Notes under the pieces: model-generated
Seen by the model: the letters and a program-made list of their open reading frames with translations, nothing else
Told to the model about the DNA's origin: nothing
Database searches by the model: none
Program-made: the position numbers and the translations under genes
Part shown: in pieces, positions 12,887-24,059 of the stretch
How positions within the stretch are numbered: position 1 is the first letter of the stretch
Layout: every line of letters begins with the position of its first letter
Assembly (NCBI RefSeq): GCF_028389875.1
Contig: NC_084702.1
Location: forward strand, 40,485,053 to 40,549,052
Reading direction: 5' to 3'
Length of the DNA: 64,000 bases
Source: Rhea pennata
Lineage: Eukaryota; Chordata; Aves; Rheiformes; Rheidae

Positions 12887-15800
12887 ATGGAGGCGCCGGT
12901 GCAGACGGAGATGTGGAAGGCGCGGAGCCTGGCGGAGCTGATCCGCATCCTGCACCGGCTCTTCGCCGAGGACAAGGTCAGCGTGGAGGAGGTGCAGGCG
13001 CTCATGGAGTCCTACGAGAGCAACCCCGAGGAGTGGCTGCAGTACGCCAAGTTTGACCAGTACAGGTACGGCCGGGCCGGGCCGGGCCGGGCCGGGCCGG
13101 GCCGGGCGGCGGCCGCGCTGCCCCGCGCTGCCGGCGGCGGGGCGGGGAGCGGGCGGGGAGCGGGCGGGGCGGCGGCGGCGGCCAATGGCGGCGGGTGCCC
13201 CGGCCCCGGCCCCGGCCCCGGCCCCGGCGCGGAGCAGCGGGCGCGGGGCGCGGGGCCGCGGGCGCGGCGCGGCTGCAGCAGCGTGTTGCCTCGGCCGCCC
13301 CGCCGGGCCCTTCCCCCGGCGGGCAGCGCGGGTTCAGGCCGCGCGTCCCGATGTCGGAGGGAGCATCAGAGCAGCGAGGTTTGACGACCCTCTCGTTTTG
13401 CTGACGTCCCGTTTACTCCTGCCATTGCTGGCTTCTAGGCTGCAAATTTATACGTAAATGCATTTTATTCTAGCGCCTATTTTAAAACAAATACCCCTTT
13501 CCTACTTCTAACCACTTTATCATGAAAGCATCCTTCTGGCTCTTCTTTCTTTCTTTCTTTCTTCCTTTTTTTTAATCTCTATTCTTCTCACATTGACTGT
13601 TCCTCCATTCAGAACAAATCACAAAATTGTAACAGAACACAGGAAACTAAGAACTAGAAAAATAAAGGATGGTAACATCAGAAGTATGCACAACAGCCTT
13701 TCTTTTGGCCATGCAGACCTGCTGTACAGAAAAAAAACACCATTTGAATAGTTCAGTCAAATGCCAGCCCAGATTGCTTAACTTCTGACATCATAGGAAA
13801 AAATATATTTACCCAATACACCAATTGCAGACAGAGTAAAAGGCAGCATATAGATATTATGCAATGCTTTGAGAGTAACTTGTTATGAATATCGTATCTT
13901 CTTTAAAATAGAAAATTAATCAGAAATTAATCAGAAAATTAGTGCAAAACATCCGGTTGTCATCAGTGACCCTTCTGCGTTTGTCTGTTAGGTGAGAGCA
14001 AGTCTCCTGTCACAGGCATGACTGTTTGCTTTACTTGGCACCCTGTGAGTAGTCAAAGATCAAAGCTGTAAAGGAAACCAGCAGGTCGCTTGTAGCAGGA
14101 CAGCCAGGAGCCCCAGCCCGGCGTCAGGACCTCCCCATGGAAAGCAACGCAAGCAACGGCCCGCAGCGCCTTCTCCAGGGGCCTTCTCGCTGCCATGAGA
14201 CAAGCAACAGCCCGGGGCCGGCTCGCAGCAGAGGGCACACAAACTAACTTCAAATGTGCTACCAAAAGTTTTTAAGCCTTGGGAGCAAATCATAGTCTAG
14301 AACACGCATGTGGATAAAAAGCCTTTAGAAACAAGCTTATTCCATGCTATTGTTAAGTTAGCAGATCTTTTTAAAATATTCTGCTATGCTTAACTTTGTT
14401 TAGAAGTAGATGCTGGCAGAAGTTACACAATAGGTATTTTATCCATACAAGAATGTTATAGTACAAGATGCAGAATTTTCAAGAAAAAATAAGAGTACCA
14501 TGTATGGTAAGCCTGATATATATACATCTACATACATACATATATATATATATATTTCTTTCTCCTTTTTCTCCTTTTTCTGCCTAATATGCAGGAGTGC
14601 TGCCCGAGGGAGAACAGCCAAGAATATCTGAAAATGAACTGTAGAAGAATGTAACCATGTATTTTTCTTTTCCTCATTGCAGTCTTCTGTTTCTAATTAT
14701 AAGCCAGCTGCTGAAGTGACTTCATTCAATAACTATTTTGATTTGATCCTGTCGTCCACTCTAGTCTCAGACTTCCAGTTCCCAAACTTCAATCATCTAT
14801 GTAATTCAAAAGCAATATGACTATCAAATATTAACTATGCCCAATTTTTTCTTCCCAGAAAAAGTACATCTACAAAAACAATTTAAAAACTCAAAATCAT
14901 TTTTTCCAAGCGAAACTTTGTTTTCAAGAAAACAGAAAAGGTTTTTATATGCTTTCTTCATAACCATGTTTGCATACTTTTTTTTTTATAGGCACATCAG
15001 TACTGATTATTCTTAAAAGCAAACACTTTGCCTTTCAGGTATACAAGAAATCTAGTGGACAGTGGAAATGAAAAATTCAACCTGATGATCTTATGCTGGG
15101 GTGAAGGGCATGGCAGGTTTGTATCCAAAGGTTACGGTTTTCTCAAAGTTACAGTATCTTTTGCTTGGATTACTGTCATATGAAAAGAGAAAAAAAAATC
15201 AGCCCTAAATTAACTATTAGAAAATGTCAGGAACTAAGCAGTACAGAACTCCTACTTATTCCTTTGCTATGGCAGTCCTGAATATTTGCTATAATATTTT
15301 TTGCAAGTTTGTACCTTAGGGACAGTTTTAGATCACTTAAAATATAACACTAATTATGGTCTCCTACCAAATCTATGCTTTCTTCTGTCTGCAGAAGTTT
15401 TTAATCCCAGGGATACAGTGGGTCCTACGGGCACTGAACAGACCTTGTTGCTTCTGAGAAATCTGCCTCAATTTGTGTTGCAAAAGCAGGTCTTAGTACA
15501 GTTTAAATAGTCTTTATTCTCTCATATCATTTAAATCCAGTCTCTGTGACATGAAGGGAAAAGTGGATTTGGGTTAGAAGTGTGGGGTGTGAGGAGGAAG
15601 CCCCTTTCCAGCACTGTGTGGCTTTCTGTAGGTTCCAGACATCCCAGCTCCTCCCTCAGAAGGGACCACACTGCTGCTGTGGCCTCGAGTTATATACATA
15701 TGTAGACATATATGTTATATACATGTGGATCATATGCTAGATTGCATAGTTCTGCAAAAGTGAGGGAGGATCTGTCCCTTAGAGGGTCTTTTACAAAATG

Positions 15801-18800
15801 TTTGGATAAAACCGAATGTGGATAACAAAACTTGCAGGTTTTGACTGATTGTACTTGCACATAAAGAGAAAACCCTTAAAGCTGGGGGGGGGGGCTGTTT
15901 CTGGCGTTTGTTTTTAATTGAGAATATATACTGAGCATTTAAAATATTTTCCTGGGGATGCTACACAGTTATACCCAGAGAGATGTAAGAATCAAGCCCA
16001 TCTCCTCTACTCCTCCTGGGCTTTTCCCACAAAGACTGTAATTCATGTCCAACTGTGTTTGGGTTGGATGAGCATTTGCTAGGAACTAGACTCAGACCAC
16101 AACTTGTTTTTGCTTCCTACATGAGGAGGATCAAATTGTTCTCATGGCTTGTGCAAGGAGCATGACAACGTGGCATTTGTGGACCGCTCATGCCTGAAGC
16201 TAGCCGTGCTCTCTTGGCATCTAAGTTTGTAACTGACATTTGTTTATTGAAAACAATAATGCACAAGTACCAAGTTTTTTTGGTTGAAACTCATTAGCGC
16301 TATACTTCAGGGAGGGCCAAATTCCCTCCCCTGCCACGAGTGGAGAGCTCTGCCTTTGTCCTAATCCCATCACATTCTGTAACAGTTAGGCATTTTAAAA
16401 AATAAAAATAAATAAAATAAATTGCATGTCTACCCTGTATGCCTTTAAACGTAGCAATTAAAATATACTTCTGAATAAGCAGCTAGATCAAGCAAGCAGA
16501 CAGATCATGGCAGCTCCTGCTGCTGTTCATGTTTTGCCAACTGGGGAAATTAATGGCTTGTTGTAGTCAGTTGTCCTTAGTGCCGTTAGAGCGGCAAAGA
16601 CAGCATTTTCTTTCTTCAGCAAACTCCTATGCATCTCAACAGTAGAGAGGTCCTAGAAATGAAGTAGTAGCTCATTTCTCCCATGCTTGGGGAGGGAGCA
16701 CTGTGGGTCTGCCAATATACCTGGTAAACGTGCAAGTCTATACTGGCCTCTGGCTGATCTGAAATACAGGCTGATACAAAAAATGGAGAAAAGCATCCTT
16801 TCGTGTCTTGGCCCACAGAGTTTTTGTGTTCTGAAAAACTGTCCTCCTACCTCCTCCAGATTTGCCTTTTCCCTCTGGCAAGGTCATAGGCTGACAGCTG
16901 TTTTTTTTTTGTTTTTTTTTTCCCTCCCCCCAAGTCCTGATAAATGTAAGCTTATCTTAACACATTTCTAATGCAGTTTTAAGTTAGCATATCTTTGACA
17001 TGGTGAATGTTTGTTTCTAAGAACTTTTTGTGTGCGTGATTGATAAGTGTGCAAAAGCATTTCATTCTAGGACTATGCCCAGGTACAATATGCTATGCCA
17101 TCTGTTTTGTTTGATGTATTTAAATTAAATATGTATTATCACACTGAGTTTGGTTATTCTTTTTGCTTATATAGTAGTATCCATGATCATAGTGACTCAC
17201 ACTGCTTTATGAAGATCCTCCAGGGAAATCTAAAGGAAACCTTGTTTGAATGGCCTGAGAAAAAAGGAAATGGTGAAATGACTAAGAAATCAGAACGTGT
17301 TCTGAGAGAAAATCAATGTGCCTATATTAATGGTAAGGTCTTCTAGTATCTTATTTGACAGCTACCAACCTATGAATCTGACTTCTTAACAGGATAGATA
17401 ATTCATGTGCTGGCTAGGCTCTTACCTTTAACAGTATCATAAACTTTACTCACTTGAAGAACCTGGCTAGTCAAATTGTCTACAAACCTGTATTTAGATT
17501 CAATAAAACAAACAAAATTTTCCTTTTAACTCACTCTTAAGGCATTGCAGCATTTGCTTGGTTGCAGCAATTGCTTAGTATTTAAAGATGCTGAATACTT
17601 CTTCTATACTGAGCAGCCTTCAGGACTGTGTCCCAAATAGCTGTCTGAAATTGCTTGTAAACATAAAGCTTAAATTGTACTGTATGAAAAACAAGAGAAA
17701 GAAAGTTTTAAAATTTGTAATCATTATAACTGCACAAAAAAATAATCCTTGTGATCTGTCACAGAAATCCTAGGGCAAAATGTAAAAGTAATTGTCCATG
17801 AAATAAAGTGAAGAGCCAGGAACAGAGGCCATGATCCTCAGTGTTAATTTTTGTCCAAATCAAAAAACAAACAAACAAACAAACCCCCCTCTAATGCTGA
17901 AGTATAGTGTCAGCAGAGCTGAAATATTCAAGTCTACCCAAATGGCATATAAAACGATTGCCTAACTCCGTAGATACCAAAAGACCTCTAAGTCTTCACC
18001 AGTAAGGTTCCCTAGGTACCTAACGCCATGCTGTTAAGCATACCTGTAAACTATTGCCACCTTGTGCCTGGGAGTCACCAGCTGGGCATCACGTTCGGAC
18101 CCTACAAAGGACATTACCCGTCGTGCTGAACTGCAATGAGTTCAGCAGAACAAGCGTGTCAGGGCAAAGGCTCAGCGAGGGGGGCTATCTGCCTTTTGTG
18201 CAGCAGCTGAATAATGACAGCGTGCCCCTGGGGTGCCCCCCTCCATTCAAGGGGGTCCACCCGCAGCTGCAGCTGGGCTTATGGACCAGGCTAGGGCAAG
18301 GGGCAGGGGGGAAGTGTGAAAGGAACTCTCCTGCCCTTTGCTGAAGATATGCCACGTTAACTGAAAACACAAAATTCACAGAAACAGAACACTTCACTCA
18401 GTAATGTGAGTCTATTTTAATCTCTCTTTACGTAAGTTTACCTTAAGGGCTTTTTTTTTTCCCTTTTTTTCCCCTCCCTACATATTTTATTTAGATAAAT
18501 CATGTGAACAAGACTTAGGGCTTACACTCTTAACTGATACATCTGAAATACACGTATGGTTCCCAGGGTATTGTGCCTACATTGCATAATACAGGTCTGA
18601 GTATTATATGACATATTAATTTAAGTACAAAGGCCTGAGTTGTTTTTTTTACAGCAGAAGTCATAAACTTGAATTCAAGGTCTCTCTTAAGTAACTCAAA
18701 AAGTCCATTTTAATGTAGAATTAAAAAGGATGCTTTTATGGATTCGATTCTTCATAGCTTACATTTTTATGTAATACTTTGACTTCTGCTCCATTGTCCC

Positions 18801-21800
18801 AGAAAATGCCATTACTTCATTAGTGGCTACACAACAGACTGTGTCTTATTACATGTTCAGTTACCCTTACTGTTTGGGTAAGGTTGGAAGTATGCCAGTT
18901 ACCAGTCATTTGTCACCTTAGACAAAAGACTAGACAAATGAAAAGACTGTTCTACTCCATACTAGTAAGTTGGAAAGATTAATTAGGAAATGCTTGTCTG
19001 CAAGAGAAGACAAGTATAGCTGTGCCTATGAGTCCATGTTCCAGATATATGAGCTGACTCTTAATGTGATTGATGCCCTTGTTACAGGGCTAAGAATTAG
19101 CAATATAAAAAGTCTCCCTGTAAACAGCCCTGCTGATTTTTAGAAACACAAATCTTTCTGCTTCTAGAGAACAGCAGCATCTCCTAGGAGAGTAAACCTT
19201 AAACTCATTTGGGAATGGCAGCTGGCAGATTACTGACTGCATGGCCTTCCTTAAGCTTCTTTTGGATTTCTTTTGGCCTTTATCCCACAGCAGATAATCC
19301 AGTAATTTACAAGTGTTGAAGGTGATAAGGTTTTCTGAAGTATCAATGTATTTAGGAAACTGTGCTAGAGAACAGCAGTCTAATTTGCTGTACTGAGTTA
19401 TACATTGTCCCTTAAAATGCAGGTGTGACTAACTGGCTTCTTCAGAAGTTTCAGCCTAGATGGCACTCTTCCAGGTATTCATGAGGTCTTGTTCAATCTG
19501 CCTGTTAATACAACCTTTCATTTCATGCCCTCGTCTGTCTAGACTCCATTGGCTTGCACCGTGTGGAGAACATAAGCCACACTGAGTCTGCTGTTAGCCT
19601 GCATTTGTACAGCCCACCCTTCGACAGCTGTAACACCTTTGATCAAAGGACCGGACACAAGCACAAAGTCAAAATGACGTTCTATAGCAAGTTTGGCGAA
19701 AGGACTCTATGTGTAAGTATGGGAAGCCTGGCGAAAGGACTCTGTGTGTAATATGCTCCCTGGCAAGTCTTTGACACCAACCACTAGCCCTTGTGCAGGG
19801 ACAGGACAGAGGAACTGCACTTTTTTCCCTTACAGAGCAGATCATTGGCTCTTGGGAGGCTCTCCAGGACAGACAGGAGTTGTAGCAATCTCACAGTACC
19901 TGGGGATCCGTATCTAGGATCAGGATAAGATACAACTCAAAAATACTCCAGTTTGTCAATTTGCACTTCCCTTATAATGCAGTTCTCTTCCCTGGTTTGT
20001 AAGGAAGTGCAGTAATGCAACCACCCATTTTATAAATAGGAAAACTGAGGCTGAGAACTTACCATCTATTAGTGATGATGCTGGATTTGGCTTCCTTGGC
20101 TCTACTTACCACCCCTTTCCCTATGGATGGTGTCCAGTTGTGTGAGGGGTGGAAGAGCCTAGTTCTCCTTTATCAGCAGGAGAGTAATTATGTGTGGAGA
20201 AGAGGATTAATGAGAACTTTGCTGTAGTTAAGCATCTTCAGACAGTAAATATAACCTAGTCAATGGAAAGCCATTAAGCAGCTAAATTATTTTAGCCAAC
20301 TGAAGTCATGTGTAACATTCCCTGCCTAAACTGTTCTGCCAAAAAGCATCATGTTTCAAGCCAGTTGTTTTAAACCCTGTAACTTACTGGAAGTAAAGCA
20401 AGATAAGTACTCAGACTTTTTAAAATCAAAACCTTTAAGTGGAAACACTTGCTTTGAGAGAGAGTAGACTGGTTGGCTGTTTTCTGCATTCCTGAGCAAT
20501 GTCAAGAGACTGAATCTGGATAGAAACAAAATCTTAAATGAGCTTTGGGGACCAAGCTAGGACATCTGGCAGGGTTTGATAGGATTCCCTTATAGCACTC
20601 CTCTATGTGTTGGAAAACGTAACCACATACAAGGGGAGAAAAGACAGATTTTTGTTGTGTCAGCCACAGAGGTTCAAAGACTGGTTTTGTTAGATACAGA
20701 ACACTTTCACCTTTCACCGAGGCCAGAAATTCAGTGCTTTGGACTTCTAAGGAGAGAGCCCTTAATAAGATCCAGCTAAAGATTTATATAATCAGCAAGC
20801 CCAATGTAAATTATTTCTTTGCAGCTTGTCACATTTAGTGATTACAACTTTACTAAATAGCTGAAACAGAACTTTCACCTTCAGAAGTTTGAAAGGTCTT
20901 TGAGAAAGTAAGCTCAAATTTACAACTGAAATTTTAAAGGAAAATGAACATAGAAAAAATGTTGAACAAGATTCACACAAGAGTTCAATATTTGCTTGTT
21001 TTCATTTTAAATGCTTATTGAATATGAAGTGTGTAAGATAACAAGTGAAACTAGATAATTTAACTTGGATTATTTTCCTGCTCACTGGCAGGAAACTGGC
21101 AATGTTTGTACATTTTGTAGGAAATGGGATTTGGCTTACAGGAGAGAGTTAAATCTTGATCACTGAGTCTCTTTCATGAATTCCTGTAAATGGAATTCTG
21201 GTAGGGAAGAGTTGTAGCTAGCAATGGGCCATCCAACTGTCTGAAATGCCTTCATGCTACAAAAACCTTTGGGTGTCAGTGATGGTTTCTGGAAAGCTTA
21301 CTGGAAACTCAAGCCTTCCTCTGTTTACCAGATCTCAAAATGACATAGGAAGGCAGAGAACTATACATTAAAAGTAAAAGGAGAGTAGTGTAAAGCACAC
21401 TTGTATACCTTCCTTAGTAGGAAGATTATTAAAGCACATCCAGTGCTTCCAATTTATCTGAAGTTTTTTTCTGTAGGTAAAACACTCAGGTAAATCTCTA
21501 GTGCTTATGCTGGAGTCTTAATTAATTAAACAGTAAATATATAAACAAGTTAAAGACCTAATAATTGAGATAGTGTGTAGTTAACTTACCAAGGACTTGC
21601 TCAAGAAAGAGACTGTTTCCACAGTTCAGGTATGAACCATAAGAATACAGATGTGAAAGTTCACTGAGGAAAACGTGGTTTTGTCTCCTGACTGTCAGAG
21701 CATATCAGAAGTTCTTGCTATCAGGATTTTTTCTAGGGTAGGTCATTTCTTAGCAGCCTGTCTTTCAAACTAGAGTTCCAGTTTCTTCAAAATGAAATAC

Positions 21801-22142
21801 AGCACAGTATCTCTGACAGAAAAATAGCCTAAAGGAGAAAGCACTCCTCAGTTGTCTCTTCTGCACTGGACTTGCCCATGGTCACACAGAGACCAAATGG
21901 ATAAGGAAGCTAATTTTATCAGGTACTATGGTATCTGGGCCATAGTATCCTCTATAAAACGTGAATAGTAACCTTTTATCTTGCTGGGAGTATTGCAAAG
22001 AAGAACATTAAATATTTTAAGGTGCTGAGCTATGCTGGTGTTGTTAAGAACAATATGGTCACCGTCTACTCTTAAGTCTCTTAAAAAAGAAATCTCTCCT
22101 CTTTCTTTTTAGGCAACAGCAGTGCCACAAGAGAACAACTGA
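12887..22142 (+). CDS. CDO1: CDO1, cysteine dioxygenase type 1 (5 coding exons)
   Basis: Coding exons 12887-13065, 15039-15116, 17175-17332, 19543-19712 and 22113-22142 encode 204 aa (human 200). The enzyme is a cytosolic cupin that adds O2 to L-cysteine to give cysteine sulfinate, the entry to taurine and sulfate formation. The iron ligands are visible as H89 and H91 in SSIHDH and H144 in GLHRVEN. C96 and Y161 (LHLYSPPFD) are the Cys-Tyr cofactor pair and R63 the carboxylate-binding arginine. The protein ends in ENN as in mammals. The start [11 protein letters not shown] is a few residues longer than the human N terminus. Exon 5 adds only nine codons, and the C-terminal tail ([11 protein letters not shown]) diverges from the human one. 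All introns are GT-AG. Exon 3 has a TAGTAG acceptor and the exon 4 donor lies in a local duplication. Confidence 0.95.
13071..13105. repeat. (GCCGG)7 repeat at the start of CDO1 intron 1
   Basis: Seven perfect GCCGG units begin five bases after the exon 1 donor; able to form G-quadruplexes and likely unstable in length. Confidence 0.9.
13198..13228. repeat. (CCCCGG)5 hexanucleotide repeat in CDO1 intron 1
   Basis: About five CCCCGG units. On the minus strand this is the GGGGCC motif known from C9orf72 expansions, here at short length. Confidence 0.9.
16721..16758 (-). other. Exon-like segment antisense within CDO1 intron 2
   Basis: A 38-bp segment with a strong acceptor (CAGCCTGTATTTCAG) and a CAG/GTATAT donor on the minus strand. 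One frame reads [12 protein letters not shown] and another [12 protein letters not shown]. The second leaves one base, as candidate exon A would need. Too short to prove anything alone. Confidence 0.2.
20024..20100 (+). mobile_element. MIR SINE fragment in CDO1 intron 4
   Basis: CCATTTTATAAATAGGAAAA followed by CTGAGGCTGAGAACTTACC is the conserved MIR/CORE-SINE 3' region. Old and truncated. Confidence 0.65.
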
Positions 22143-22870
22143 GAAGCACCAGCATGTGTTTGCTTAAGACCTGCTGAATGTTTAACCAGGGACAGACGAC
22201 TTGTATGGCTAAGGCTGACAGCCAGCTATATTTCTGTAACTTGTACATAGAATGACAGTAGGGCAGCTTCCAGGCAACCCGTAGTTATCTTGAATGAATG
22301 CTGATTACAGGACACTAAGCTAACTAGTGCCATAAACTACTTCAGAGGTTAAATGCCTTTTCTTAGGCTATTGTCAAGTCAGAATTGAGTAGTTTGTTTT
22401 CTGATTCTAGCCTCCTTTTAATTCTACTTTCTGAGAATATCAAAACCAGAGGTTTTTTAAACATCACCTGACACTACTTAGTAGGCCTACATGTATGTAT
22501 GCGCTCAATATAATTAATGATAATATAAACTTTTAAGCTTCCATTCACTTGTACCTATGGGTAGTATACTAGATACTACTAATAGCAGCTCTTTTTTTAT
22601 TAAGTCTTCTTGGATTTAATGCTGTAGGCCATTTTGATAGTTTTGTGCATTTTTTACTTTATTTTTTACAATTTGTTTATCAGATCTTGTTTTAAATAGG
22701 AGCAATAAAGTGCTTCATGTACAATAATTTCTAAAAGTGATTGGGCAAAGATTTGGGTTTTTAATGAGACTAATTATACTTAATACAACTAATGTCCAGT
22801 TTCCAAAATACTCTGTATAACTACTGAACGCCTTTCAGGTAACTAAAATAAAACTGGATCTGCGCACAGA
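22143..22870 (+). other. CDO1: CDO1 3' untranslated region
   Basis: AT-rich sequence after the CDO1 stop with two polyadenylation signals: AATAAA at 22704-22709 and a second at 22847-22852. The first gives a 3'UTR of roughly 580 bases. Confidence 0.65.
22704..22709 (+). promoter_or_regulatory. CDO1: Likely polyadenylation signal of CDO1
   Basis: AATAAA in the context GAGCAATAAAGTGCTTC, with T-rich sequence following. An alternative AATAAA lies 143 bases on. Confidence 0.6.
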
Positions 22871-23810
22871 ATTCAAAAGTTTGCACCCTTTATCTCCTAA
22901 GATAGTCATCATACTTGACTGATTTCCACATTACTAAGTGGTACACTATTTAAGTGTTTGAAAAGTCAAAGGTATTTAAAACATGTTAAGAAACTGTGAT
23001 CCCAGTTAAGTCAGAGGGAGTTCTGCCACTGAGTTCACTGCTGTTTATTTGTATCCTCAAGATTTAGTTGAATTAGTTTTTTTTAGTTACATTATTTTAG
23101 TTAGTGGTTTAGAACCACCTTGAAAAAGTTAAAAATGTATCAACATCAGTAAAGTTGCCTTCTCTGAGGCTACTGTAGTCATTTAATATAACCACACTTA
23201 AGGACAAAAATAGAGAATGTGCAGCAAGTCTCTTAATGTCTTAAGTGACTGCTCATTACTTGGGTAGCCATTAAAGTTTTAAAAGCAGCCTGTTTAGATG
23301 AATCACTTATTTCCCTCCTTACTGACATGTAAAAAAATTATACATATATATATATACCTTCTGAGGTCCTGTTTTTAGGAGGCTCTATCACATTAAAAAA
23401 AAAAAAAATTTAAACAGCGTAACAGCTGTAAATGAAGCTATGACTTTTTTGGGGGAGGAGGAGAGGAGAAGAAGAGAAGCAGGAAAAGACATATCTGGTC
23501 TGAAGGAAAAAGTACAAGGAGAAGCATCAGCACTAAATGGACAACGTTGGCATGAGGTAGACTTGGATAAAGTTCCAGAGAAGTGGGTGAAGCAAACATG
23601 CAGCCCAGAACTGGAAGGAAAAGAAATGTGAGGAGCAATAACCACATCTAACATAAAGAAGCTTCTGTGCTTTTTCTGGATGCTAGTGTACCCCCAAAGT
23701 TCAGTATGTTTCTTTCTGATTCATTGTGAACCAGCTCCTGAAAAATCTTCTCAAGCCAGATATCAGGCTTGAGCATCTTAACCTGACAGCACTCCAGTTT
23801 ATTGTGAGAG
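22871..23810. other. Spacer downstream of CDO1
   Basis: AT-rich. Contains a short (TA)n run at 23342-23356, a poly-A run at about 23395 and a purine-rich stretch at 23450-23600. No gene recognised. Confidence 0.4.
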
Positions 23811-23811
23811 T

Positions 23812-24058
23812 ATCACTGAATAGTTGCGGTTAGAGTGGCCCTCGAGATCATCCGGTCCAACATCCCTGCTCAAAGCTGGGACACCTAGAGCAGGTTGCTC
23901 AGGACAATCCATTTGGGTTTGAATGTCTCCAGGGATGGAGATGCCAAAACCCCTTTAGGTAACCTGTTCCACTATTTGATCAATGCACGGTAAAAAGCTT
24001 TTTCTTACGTTAAAATGGAATTCACTGTGTTCCTGTTTGTGCCTGTTGCCTTTTGTCT
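23812..24058 (-). mobile_element. CR1 LINE 3'-end fragment
   Basis: Plus strand shows the reverse complement of a CR1 tail: GAGATCATCCGGTCCAACAT, ACACCTAGAGCAGGTTGC and TGTTCCTGTTTGTGCCTGTT. Diverged, without coding sequence. Confidence 0.8.
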
Positions 24059-24059
24059 T

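Noticed and set aside
12286-13005. 239-codon minus-strand frame antisense to CDO1 exon 1
   Set aside because: Same GC effect; no splice or domain support.
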